Below, piece after piece: positions 22,193 through 32,803 of a stretch of 64,000 bases of DNA. The stretch covers positions 39,190,466-39,254,465 of the forward strand of contig OW679197.1 in the NCBI GenBank assembly GCA_940337035.1, in the 5' to 3' direction. Source of the stretch: Agriotes lineatus. Its lineage: Eukaryota; Arthropoda; Insecta; Coleoptera; Elateridae. Made by a program: the position numbers and the translations under genes. Each line of letters opens with the position of its first letter. Within the stretch, counting starts at the first letter, position 1. Under the pieces are notes generated by a model. That model was not told the DNA's origin. It saw nothing but the letters and a program-made list of their open reading frames with translations, and ran no database searches.

Positions 22193-24494
22193 TTATTTGT
22201 TGGCTTTTTTATTTTGTGCATTAATAATAGAAATTGAATCACGCACTTTCATACCTCTAGGAATGCGAGGATCGGCTAATTCCGGCAAAATACAGTTCAT
22301 AAAGAAGTCTGTTAACTTTGGTATCATTTTGTTTTCCCAAAAATCTTCATTCCTTACAATTCGGATTATCTGGAGATCAACGTCGGTGTACAAAGCTAAA
22401 TCACAGTATGCCCTTTCTAAAATATTAAGTTGTCCCTGTATTTGAAAGTAATACATATGATTTTCCTTTAGGCATAATTTCCCATTTTCTAGTTTAACAC
22501 ACATTTTACCATTCTCTTGAACTGATTCATGAATTTTTTTATCTCGAATCGAATATAAGCATTTTACTTCTATCAGTCCATCTTTATCAATAAGTCCATC
22601 GGGGGATGCACCTAAATAAGGAAAATCGTTCGAAATAAACAATCCACACGATACAACTTCTGAATTCGTTTTTTGTTCATATAAATGAAGAGCATTTTTT
22701 TCATTAATACGGCCATAGACTATTGCGCGAGTTGTTAAATTTCGTGAACTATATAACAGCGTTTTCACCAATGCATGACAAGATGTAGTAGCTCTTCGTA
22801 AACAAATTCGGCCAAAGCTAGATGCTGTAAGTCGATTTCGACGAGCCTCGTGCCACTTTACGTTATCATGTTGTCCTATTGTAAGTTTTTCGATTGCAGT
22901 GGCGTCTTCAGTTTTCAGATGGTCTAAAATTTTTAATTTTTCAGATTCCAATTCGTCTTCCGTGATATCTGGCTTAGCTGAATCAGGGCCGTAGTCTTTT
23001 GCCTCATTATCAGTCATTACTTTTCTTCTATTCTTTTTCTTTTGTGTAGAGCGTGCGTATATACATTTTTTCTCTCTTAAACTGCAGAAATTATCAAGCT
23101 GATCATTTTTTAATAGGCATTGCCTATGCCAAGATGGCCCTGAATTAAAAGATAAAGCAGCTCTATAACACCGTCGTTGGAAAGATCCTCGTTGAATATA
23201 ATTAATTCGTTTTCCACCTGAAAATTTTGCAACCATAGACATGAACCTCTCTGCGTAATTTGTTGTGACATTTCGGGTTAATCGGTTTGCTTTTCTTACA
23301 ACAAAATCTATAATTTTGTATATTTCTTCTAATACCGGACTGGTACCTAAAAGCGGAATGAAGTTTTCCTCCTCGTTGGGTTTTCTTCGGCATTGCTCAT
23401 TGCAGTTCGAATGGTCCCCAAAAACGTGATGTGGTATATTTTTTAATTCTTGGCAGAGTTCCTTCGTAGAAGATTGTTGAGATTTAGATATAGCCGATCG
23501 TACTGCTATACTAAGCCTTGGTAAGTTAGATTTTATAATACGTCGCACTGATATTGCATATTTTGTATTTGCTGCAAGTTTGTATAAATGAGAGGTAAAC
23601 GCTCGGGTTACATGATTCGCACACTCAAGTTTCAAAACGTATCTACCATAGCTAACGTTTTCTAAAATCCGCGTATACACGCTGGAATCGCCATCACCAA
23701 TTACATATTTATATCGAAGATTGTACTGATTCTCGCTTTCATTAAAACCCTGAACAATTATATCTTGCTCCATACTGCTCGAGGAGCCGCTATAATTTTT
23801 AAAGCATTGATGAGGTCGAGGTATCGTTTTCTTGTTTTCTGCAGCAGTGCAGATACAGCAAAATTTATTTCTTACACCTATAAATAATAATTTTTTTGTT
23901 TGCAGTCCTATAATACATGCAACTCCTGAAAGCGACGAATAACTGTGTCCATACGAACGCTTCGCCCACCCTCCATCGACCACTACACTTATAAAAGGTA
24001 CTCCATTTTCGACATCACCCCTTTCTATTGCAAGCTGCCGTTCTTCTTCTGCTGCTTTGCACATTTGCAATTGAAGTTGTGACTCCCACACTTTTCCAAC
24101 CTCCGTTTCTAATTTTCTGTAATACTTTCCAGACATCATTGGCAGGTTCATTACTGAAAATAATTCTTGAGATTGTGAATATCCAATTCCAACGGTTGTT
24201 GCTCCCCAAACCAATAAATTATTTACGGTACTTGTTGGAGGTTGCAATGCTATACACACGGTTTTTTCGCAAGTATTACAATGGTAGAATAACGTCGACG
24301 AAATTCCTTTTCTGGTTTCTTTGATGAAATGCATTTTTCCCATAGTGCATTTGTTGTCATGATAAGAATTTTTTTTCATTTCCAACATAAAAAAGTTTAT
24401 GTCAATGATACGATTTCCGGTGAGACTGTTTACGCTGGTATTAGATGTTGTATCTGCTTCTATCTCTAAATCCGGCAAATCTTCGTCTGGAAGG
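22193..24494 (-). CDS. Mutator-like transposase fused to YqaJ-type nuclease (intact main exon)
   Basis: One uninterrupted frame of about 765 codons; residue numbers below count from a TTG at 24476-24478 (761 residues). There is no in-frame ATG at the front. The frame begins just after an acceptor-like TTCCGATTATAG (AG at 24495-24496), so a spliced first exon is likely. Regions: acidic start; Cys/His segment (C44, C67, C70); Mutator-like DDE region with D168 in VVVDGGWAKRSYG, D262/D264 in VIGDGDSS, the MULE-type C286-x2-H289 in ECANH, and E410 in NYAERFMSM. A Lys/Arg-rich linker (about 470-490) follows, then a YqaJ/lambda-exonuclease-like domain (about 541-700): KWHEARRNRLTASSFG, D627 in GASPDG, E637-x-K639 in IEVKC, and YYFQIQGQL. 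Known YqaJ proteins are PD-(D/E)xK exonucleases. Here the nuclease could trim ends or process donor DNA during transposition; that is inference. The frame and all catalytic residues look intact. Confidence 0.85.
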
Positions 24495-24599
24495 CTATAA
24501 TCGGAAAAATTGCAATTAATTTAAAAAATTACCTAAACAAAGCTTAAACGCCGAAAAAGAAGCAACACCACAGCACACTAGAATCATAAACGAAAAAAT

Positions 24600-25105
24600 C
24601 ACCGCCTAGACTTTCTTAAACTTAAGCCGGATATAAATATGTAGGGAGTGAGTTTGGATCACTTCTGGTTATACCGGAAGAGTGACACTAATTTTGGATT
24701 TTCAGTGAACAATCTATTATATTTTATTCTATAGTCTAAATGCCCGTAAAAATAGCTTTACAATGACTAACTTACATAATATGTATTTACTATCAAAAGT
24801 ATGTGTAATAGCCTAATAGGTCATCAAACTCGACATTTTGAAAAATTTCTAAAAGCCTCACAATCGACTTTGGTAAATAAATAAACAAAAGAAAATGTAG
24901 AGCGTTTAGCCCTGTAAAAAAAAACTGGTTTTACCGATGAATTTTTAATATATCTCTAAATTTCACATTTCGTAGAATAGGACCAGCCGTTTTGGAGATC
25001 TCTTGACCACATACAATACATACATACACACATGTATACACACGGACCACAAAAACCACTTTTTGAGGTGGTTTGTGGTACTATAGGAAAGTAAAAAACA
25101 GAGTA
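24600..25105. repeat. Repeat-like non-coding segment
   Basis: Between the transposase start and 25105 there are signs of a degraded mobile repeat: TTGGATCACTTCTGG, a run of TACATACATACACACATG near 25020, and GGTGGTTTGTGGTACTATAGG at the end. No inverted ends or ORF. Classification not possible by eye. Confidence 0.35.
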
Positions 25106-26490
25106 TTCACATAATATGTACAAACTTACTTTTGAAAATAAGGAACGTGTGCATCTTCTGGTATGTTGTTAGAGTTTTTAATGGAAAAAATCACTTCTTC
25201 CCGCGTTCTTCGTTGCTTTTGAAGCCCTCCCCCGCTTTCTCACTATGTACGTACTTCGCATTTTGTCCAAAATAAGAAGTAAAAGCAGCAGTTAAAAGAA
25301 TCACACCAACAATAATCAACAAACAACTTATATAAAAAAATGTCCTCAAGCACGAAACAAATTAAAACGCACTGAAAAATGTCCACGGTATGACAGATAG
25401 TTCTATTAGGCATTACCAAGGCCAACAGTGAACTGAAACACTTATTTGTTGAAATTCTTGTTATTATTGACTAATTATTAGTTATTCCTCCATTTCTGTT
25501 GAAACTGTTTACTTATTTTGCTAAAGACATTACTCATTAACTCTCTATCAAAGAAGATTATACTAATGACCCAGTCCAAATCTCCAAGCAACAAATTTGA
25601 GTAACAATCATCAAATTTTGTCCGGAAGTAATTAAATCTGGCGTCCTACAAAATTATAAGTTTGAAGTGAAAGTTCCGATAGTTTTTGTTTTGTATTTGG
25701 GTATCCATGGCGACCCCAAAATGTAGGTTGCTCATTTCTCAGATCTGATGGGCCAGCTACCCTGGCAAAAATGTTGTCCACTAAAATTTTAGGATTTTAT
25801 TTTGACCAAGAAACTGCTTATCAACTTTCTACCTGAGAAGATTATGTCGACCCATTCCTAATGGCAATGCATGAGGTAAAGCCGTCTTAGTCTGTCTCTT
25901 TTCTCAAGGTACCTCTTTTTCTATTAATATTTTGGGTGCTACTTCATAATCGATTTCTCTTATTTTTGACTTTATTAACTAAAGCAGAGCATTTTTAAAA
26001 ATACGAGCGCATGCAGTACCATTTAATCTAGGGTATAACTAAAAATAAAAGAAACCAGGGATGTGTTAGAATGATAGTATGAGCAATTTTGTTTAATTAA
26101 AATATAAAATTCAATTAAAGATGGCTTTGTAATACATATTAAGTTTCACAATTTTGTCATACCCTAGAGTAATTTGTACTTAATATACAAGTTAAAACAA
26201 AAACTAATTCGAATCAAAACTAACTGTGTTAATGTATGAAAAGCTATTTCCTAATCCAGTTAAATTGCAGCATTAATATTTTATTTTAATAATTTCCAAG
26301 TGAAAATGATGTTTTTTAAGTGGTGTTACACTAGTTAGGATATTTAGATAATGAATAAAAAATTGTTTTCTCTCTCCAAAATTGAGGGTATACCCTGCCC
26401 TTAACGCGGACGGCCCAGCACCAAGCGCGGTTTACGGCAAGAGGAAAGCGCGCCTCCGCCACTCACACCGCCAGTCTGCGTATCCATCAG
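25106..26490. other. No recognisable feature
   Basis: AT-rich DNA with short random frames. A GC-rich stretch at 26395-26475 (CGGACGGCCCAGC, GGAAAGCGCGCC) directly precedes the hAT remnant and may belong to it. Confidence 0.4.
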
Positions 26491-26496
26491 CAAGCG

Positions 26497-26950
26497 TTGG
26501 CTGTTTGTCCCAGAAGTGACTACCCTACTTTGCACAAGCTGTACAAAATATTTGCTTGTCTACCTGTATCTATTGCTACAGTAAAGATAAGTTGTTCAAC
26601 ATTGCGGCGTACAAAGACATGGCTGACGTCGACAATGAAAGGGGATCGACTTAATGGCTTAGCTCTGTTGAACACTCACCTTGGTATTGATTGTCATATC
26701 GACTATGTAATTAACCAATTTTTGCCATGCGACTACATGGAATTCATCGTTTAAAGAAGAGAACGCAAATTGTTACTTTTGTATGTGTGTTTTTATTCGG
26801 TTGATTGTAGTTCGTGTCTTGAAAACAGTTTGAATAAAGTTTTCTTAAGCTTTGCATGCGACTTGATGGTTTGTTATTACACCCATAGCTCAATATGTCT
26901 TTTAGCGCCCCCCTCTCCCCCCTTGAGTTTTTTCTGTATCCGCCACTGGT
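26497..26950 (+). pseudogene. hAT transposase C-terminus (ZMYM1-like), with right terminus
   Basis: The frame 26497-26754 reads SDYPTLHKLYKIFACLPVS, followed by TLRRTKTWLTSTMKGDRLNGLALLN. That is the dimerisation region of hAT transposases of the zinc-finger-MYM-1-like group; the usual SERSFSTLRR core is altered (KISCSTLRR). About 190 bp later the sequence ends GTATCCGCCACTG (to 26950), the usual form of a hAT right terminus. No matching left terminus is visible, so the element is 5'-truncated. Only the last 85 codons or so of a protein of several hundred residues remain. Confidence 0.75.
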
Positions 26951-27161
26951 TCTAGAACGCTAAAGTATTTTGCGTTCTAGACCATAAAACTATTTCGCAG
27001 TTCAGTGACCAAAAGGAATCACTTTGCTTACTGAGAATTTAACGAAAATGTTAACATTTGATGACAGTTTTCGAAAAATGTAATTAATACATGCTGGATA
27101 AAATAGTTAATAATATTAGTTTACGTTTCTGGTAAATCTAAGATGTAACACATTATAATAC

Positions 27162-27359
27162 CTCTTTTGATTTGGGACAGTCTGCAACAAACCATATCCA
27201 TTCTATTTTCATGATGAAATCCGCAAAGTGACCTTCTAATCAATTCTACTTCACTGCTACTTCCTGCTTGCAAATACTGCTGCTCTAGCACTGGACATTG
27301 GTTAATTAATACACAACTTCCATTTTCATTATCTGAGGTTTTGCATGGCGAATCTTCTT
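27162..27359 (-). CDS. CLIP-domain exon of a serine protease or homologue
   Basis: The exon is bounded by acceptor TTTTTGTTTCAG (AG at 27360-27361) and donor GTATTA (27161 downward); it is 198 bp. Six cysteines have CLIP spacing: PCKTS, GSCVLINQC, then about 24 residues, SLCGF, and a VCC pair near the end. CLIP domains sit N-terminal to trypsin-like domains in arthropod secreted proteases of the Toll and melanisation cascades; they are cleaved and disulphide-linked. The matching catalytic exons should lie at lower coordinates on this strand and I do not find them in the window. The catalytic exons at 41.7-42.4 kb lie upstream, so they belong to another gene or the locus is rearranged. Confidence 0.85.
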
Positions 27360-27824
27360 CTGAAACAAAAAGAATTCCATAAAAGTACTTGCACAAAACC
27401 ATATGCGGAAAGAAGGAAAGTAAGGTTACCCTTTGAATATTTATTTAAGTCAAAATAGTTAATTAAAGACAATCGAGTACGTTAATTTTTTTGTAAGTTT
27501 TGTGTATTTGCACTCTTCTGAATATTACGTTTTAAAAAATCTTTATAAATGCATGGGCAATAATTAACTTGATATTTGACAAGTAAAAACTTGTGCCACC
27601 AATACGATAAAGCAAAATTACTTTTAGTAAAATAGTAGTGGTGCCAATATACCGCCGTTTTGACAATGTAGGTGTCAAGTAAATAAATATTATACAAAGG
27701 CAGAGAGTGGAGAGCGGAGAGTTGCAGATAAAACAGAGAACGCCTACAATGTGACATTCGACATGCAAAAGTTGCAATTAATAAAAATTTATATCCGAAT
27801 CTTTACTAAATGAAAAAAATCGGT

Positions 27825-28525
27825 ACTTTTTTAGTTTACACCCCCACATTTAGGGGGTGTAAACTAAATTATAGTCTATGGGTACTTTTTTAGTTTACAC
27901 CCCCACATTTAGGGGGTGTAAACTAAATTATAGTCTATGGGTACTTTTTTAGTGTACACCCCCACACTTAAGTTAAATAGAAAAATCAGAAATCAGTTGT
28001 ATGTGGGGGTGTAAACTAAATCATAGTCTATGGTGAACTAAATTAGTTTAGACCCCAAACTTTTTATTGAAAATTAAGTAAAACAAATTATTCACGTTTA
28101 TAAACTTCTGCTATTTGCAAGGAGAATGTAACAAGCCAAGCCACCACCAGTGCCACCTACCGCCGTGAACGCACACCAGGCACAACACGCCAACGTAACT
28201 TACTTAACCTAGCCTAACCTATCCTATCCTATCCTAAACTAAACTCACCTAAACTCACCTAACCTAACCTCGCAATTAAAATCATAATGTTTCAATACAA
28301 AACAATGGAAAAAAGTGGGGTGTAAACTAAATAAGCTGCCCGTAAACATTATTTTAGTTTACACCCCCACATTTAAACGAAATACAAAAATCGTAAACCA
28401 GATATAGGTGGGGGTGTAAACTAAACAAGCTGACGTAAACATTATTTTAGTTTACACCCCCACATTTAAGCGAAATACAAAAATCGTAAACCAGGTGTAT
28501 GTGGGGGTGTAAACTAAAAGAGTGC
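27825..28525. repeat. Chain of AGTTTACACCCCCAC palindromes with TTAGG-like insert
   Basis: At least five palindromic units, each TTTAGTTTACACCCCCACA ... GTGGGGGTGTAAACTAAA. The first two are almost loop-less (27829-27868, 27888-27928). Later ones have loops of 35-40 bases containing GAAATACAAAAATCGTAAACC and a period of about 92 bases (28354-28426, 28446-28519). Between units, at 28196-28273, lies a degenerate run CCTAACCTATCCTATCCTA then ACCTAACCTAACC, the complement of TTAGG-type insect telomere repeats. No coding sequence. Confidence 0.8.
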
Positions 28526-28554
28526 CAAAAAATCTGTAAAGGGCCTTACGCAGA

Positions 28555-29228
28555 ACTTCCCTCGTTGACATTGTGACACTAAAAATCAAATTAAGTTAGG
28601 AGTGCAAATATTCTCACGTTGCTAATAAATTAAATACATTTTCAAATTTAAAAAAAATGTATCCCGCTGAGGTTTGAACCCGCCGCATCTGCAGCTCTGC
28701 AGAATGCTCAATCTTGGCTGAGTATCCGCAGAGTATGTATGTGTGGCGGCATGCCATCTGAGCTACCTCCTCTCTTTGCGAAAAGTCGGGCGCGCGCGTC
28801 TCATGAAGAGCGCGGTGTAATGGTTGAAACATTTTTATCTTTTGTGACATTATCCTTTATCGGTTGAGTCTCATTTTCGGAAAATGTAAAGCCTCACCTA
28901 TGTGAAAGTTATTACTTCCTTTTCTTACAAAATTAACACAGAAATAAACACAATTTTATTTTTTAAGGTGCTCACCCTCTATATATTTGTATGAAGTTGT
29001 ACCGGTGTCATGCGAGGTAGATATATAACATGTATGCGAAATATTGTCTTCGTCCGACAAATACTTTTTGAGCTATACTGCCAGCAGGCAGACAGACAGA
29101 CAGACAGACAGGCAGACGAACAGACAGACAGACAGACAGACAGGCAGACAGACAGACAGACAGACGAACGGAATTGAGAAAACCTCTTTTTCGTCATCTA
29201 GTGACCTTGTCTTTCAGACGAGGGAAGT
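28555..29228. mobile_element. ACTTCC-ended element B with (CAGA)n core and tRNA-like segment
   Basis: Perfect 11-bp inverted ends ACTTCCCTCGT (28555-28565) and ACGAGGGAAGT (29218-29228). On the minus strand, about 28790-28660, is a pol-III-like stretch with AGGTAGCTCAGATGGC (box A type) and GCGGGTTCAAACCTC (box B type). A (CAGA)n array fills 29082-29166, followed by TTTTTCGTCATCTAG. Other family members or parts occur at 43370-43900, 47546-49030, 48505-49030, 55950-56130 and 56150-58165. Frames through the CAGA array are artefacts. Confidence 0.75.
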
Positions 29229-29239
29229 AAAAAATACAT

Positions 29240-29744
29240 CCACAAACCGAGTTTCCAATTCGTGACCTTAGTGATAGCAACCGAGTGCTCTACCCTTACA
29301 CCATACCCACACCGTAGTTACATGGGTTACATGGCCGCTTAACGACTATTGATAATAACTTGAATACCTATCGACAAACATATACAAAGAAGAACGACCA
29401 ATCTCGCTCAAAAGCTTTATTTCTTTACATTAATATTCCATAGAAAATGGCACAGAACCCACCCTGATAGGTTATGTCGTTCTTGAGATAGAATGTTTAA
29501 GTCCATCACGCGGGATACATTCGCTAAACTTAATTTTACGACTTTCCTTTCACGCCAAAGGGGTTGCAGTCTTCACAAAAGTTATGGAGTTTTATGAGAC
29601 TTTCCATATAATTTTGAGTTGGTCGCGATTTATTGAGCGGTTGCGATAAAAATTGCAAATTAGTAGAAATAGTCCAGTCAGTAGGTGTGAAATCCATATC
29701 TATGAAAGCGACAGTCACCCGCGCCCTTCTTCTTCTAAAGGTGC
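29240..29744 (-). other. tRNA-like SINE head and unassigned sequence
   Basis: On the minus strand near 29320-29247 lies GGTGTAAGGGTAGAGCACTC with a later GGTCACGAATTGG, resembling pol III A and B boxes of a tRNA-derived SINE. No complete tRNA cloverleaf. The remainder to 29744 has no recognisable feature. Confidence 0.35.
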
Positions 29745-30388
29745 CTATCTTCTATTGATGTTGGCGATCACATTGGCCCATCTGACTTTATTTACAGCGG
29801 CTCTAAATAACTCACTCGATGTTAGACCTGTCCATTTTCTCAAGTTAGCCAGCCAGGAGATACATCTTCGTCCATGGCCTCTTTTGCCTTTAATTTTGCC
29901 CTGTAGGATTAGCTGTTGTAATCTATACTTCGGGTTACGCAAGATATGTCCGAAATACTTGACTTTTCTGTTTTTTATTGCGGTGAGAATTTCCTTTTCT
30001 TTCTGAAGTCGTTCGAGAATCGTGGCATTAGAAATGTGATATACATATGAAATTCTTAACATCCTCCGATAACACCACATTTCAAATGCTTCCAGGCGTT
30101 TGCAAGCAGCATCTGTAAGGCTCCAGCTTTCCGATCCGTAGAGGAGTACGGAGAAGATGTAGGTCTTCAAAACTCTGATCCGAATGTTGATGTTTAGTGT
30201 TAGATTACATAGGACTTTCTTTAATCGGTTAAAAGCACCCCTTGCCTTTTCAATACGAGCTCTTATTTCGCAAGTGTGATCCCAGTTATTACTTATGATA
30301 CATCCTAGGTAGCTAAGCTTCTCTACTTTATCTAGTATCGTATTGTTTACTGTAAAATTGCCAGTTGTATTGGGATTTTTGCTAATTA

Positions 30389-32614
30389 CACTGGTCGGCA
30401 TGAAAATCGGCCCTGGCACCATTCCTGCTGATTCCTATGTAAAATAACCTCCTGAATCCGAATATGACCCCCGTTTTTCCCCATCACCCGCCGTTTTCGG
30501 TGGAAGTCCCCCCCCCCCTTTTTATCACTTTTCGATAGTTTTGAGGGATGAAAAGGATTATTTTAACCTTTACATTTCTTCTAAGGGGCTAGAGAGGTAA
30601 AAAGTTCTAGAACATAAACATTTGTAGCAAGGAGGTAGATTTGGGAGGGGATTTGTCCCCTTAAATTGTAAAAAAATCATTAAAAGTGATTGATTTTTTC
30701 AGTTTTTTTTGCAATTTTGTTCACTTATTTTGTACATATTCTAGATTTACACAATTTAAACAAATTAGAAACACAGAATACCCTCCTAGAACACCGACAA
30801 GTTGACTCTACGATTGCTACAGATGTACTGAGGGAAAATTCCTGTGCGAATCTGCGCGCGCGCGAGGTACTGAAAGTGCCAGCGCGGTACAGTGAATCTT
30901 CCGAACTGTTGCTATACAGAGTGAGTTTTTTTTCATTATCACTATAGGGATCTCGGAAACCGTGAAAGATAGAAGGTTGGTTAAATAGAGAAAGAATTGC
31001 AGTTTTATGAGCTTATTCGAGATGTGCTTTTGTTTCTTTGAAAAAATCCAAGGCCTACTAGATACAAGCAAAATATTAAATTTACTTAATTTCTTAAAGT
31101 CGGTCTAGCGCCGTTATTATTGAAAATAGAAAAAAAATAATAGGAATAAAAGTTTTAGCTATTTTTACGGTGTTTATCTTACACTTATTAGTTTTCTTCT
31201 AGCTTTCATAGTTTTTGAGTTATAACATTAAGTTACATTTTTTTAAATAGCAATCATAGTTGGCTTAGACATTTCTAAAAAGAGCTCACGTTTCCGCTTA
31301 AAATGACATAAGGTTTATTATACCTATTTTGACAAATAATTCTTTTATAATAATTTTCGTAATAAGAAAATGACGAAAACAAAAACTATGAAAGCTAGAA
31401 GGAAATTAATAAGTGTAAGATAAATAACCTAAAAATAGGTAAAACTTTTATTCTTATTATTTTTTCTATTTTCAATAATAACGGCGCTAGACAGGCTTTA
31501 AAAGATTAAGTAATTTTAATATTTTGCTTATATCTAGTAGGCCTTGGATTTTTTAAAAGAAACAAAAACACACTTTGAATAAGCTCATAATACTGCAATT
31601 CGTTCTCCATTTAGCAAACGAGATATGCTCTTTTTAGAAATGTCTAAGCCAACTATGATTGCTATTTAAAAAAATGTAACTTAATGTTATAACTCAAAAA
31701 GTATTAAAGCTAGAAGAAAACTAATAAGTGTAAGATAAACACCGTAAAAAGAGCTAAAACTGTTAGTCCTATTATTTTTTTTTCTATTTTCAATAATAAC
31801 GGCGCTAGACCGATTTTAAGAAATTAAGTCATTTTAATATTTTGCTTGTATCTAGTAGGCCTTGGATTTTTTCAAAGAAACAAAAGCACATCTCGAATAA
31901 GCTCATAAAACTGCAATTCTTTCTCCATTTAACCAACCTTCTATCTTTCACGGTTTCCGAGATCCCTATAGTGATAATGAAAAAAAACTCACCCTGTATA
32001 TTTTTGTTATTGTTGCTATATATTGTTGCTATATATTTTTATTATTTGGGGATGTTTGGGAGAGAATGAGGGAGGCTGAAAGCTGGAATATGTAGATTCA
32101 CTGTACCACGCTGGCGCTCTCAATACCTCGCGCGCGCCAAGGTTCGCACAGGAATTTTCCCTCAGTACATCTGTAGCGATCGTAGAGTCAACTTTTCGGT
32201 GTTCTAGGACGATATTCTGTGTTTCTAAGTTGTTTAAATTGTGTAAATCTGGAATATGTACAAAATAAGTGAACAAAATTGCAAAAAAAAAGAAAAAATC
32301 GATCATTTTTAATGATTTTTTTACAATTTAAGGAGACAAATCCCCTTCCCAAATCTACCTCCTTGCTACAAATGTTCATGTTCTAGAATTTTTCACCTCT
32401 CTAGCCCGTTAGAAGAAATGTAAAAGTTGAAATAATCCTTTTCATCCCTCAAAACTATCGAAAAGTGATAAAAATATGTGGGGGGGCTTCCACCGAAAAC
32501 GGCGGGTGATGGGGGAAAATGGGGGTCATATTCGAATTCAGGAAGTCATTTTACATAAGAATCAGCAGGAATGGTGTCAGGGCTCGAAAAAAAATTTTTT
32601 TTTGCCGACCAGTG
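30389..32614. mobile_element. 2.2-kb CACTG-ended fold-back element inside LINE
   Basis: Ends CACTGGTCGGCA (30389-30400) and TGCCGACCAGTG (32603-32614), flanked by TTA on both sides (30386-30388, 32615-32617). Ends and 3-bp duplication fit the CACTA/EnSpm superfamily. The arms are extremely long: 30389-31290 pairs with 31630-32614, so the same peptide (MLVSSRPWIFSKKQKHISN) can be read on - at 31071 and on + at 31842. A third, partial copy of the inner arm occupies 31370-31620. Those frames are repeat artefacts, not genes. No transposase is present, so the element is non-autonomous. Confidence 0.88.
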
Positions 32615-32803
32615 TTATCATAATTTGTGTTTTTTTAGAGTTTAACTTAATTCCATACTCATCACAGGCTGCCACTACGTTATTTATCAATCTCTGGAGG
32701 CCCTCAGCATTGTCTGCCAATAGTACGGTGTCATCAGCATACCTAAGATTGCTAATCATTTCTCCATTTACCATAACACCATCCTCAGTCGTACCCAAAG
32801 CTT

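Noticed and set aside
27825..28525. CRISPR-like array
   Set aside because: The regular units are palindromic and self-similar with conserved loops rather than unique spacers, and the genome is eukaryotic.
28979..29265. Cys/Val/Leu/Ser and Arg/Gln/Thr/Asp repeat proteins
   Set aside because: Both are translations of the (CAGA)n microsatellite.
30817..32069. Matching ORFs on opposite strands (MLVSSRPWIF...)
   Set aside because: They are the same non-coding arm of the CACTG-ended fold-back read from both sides.
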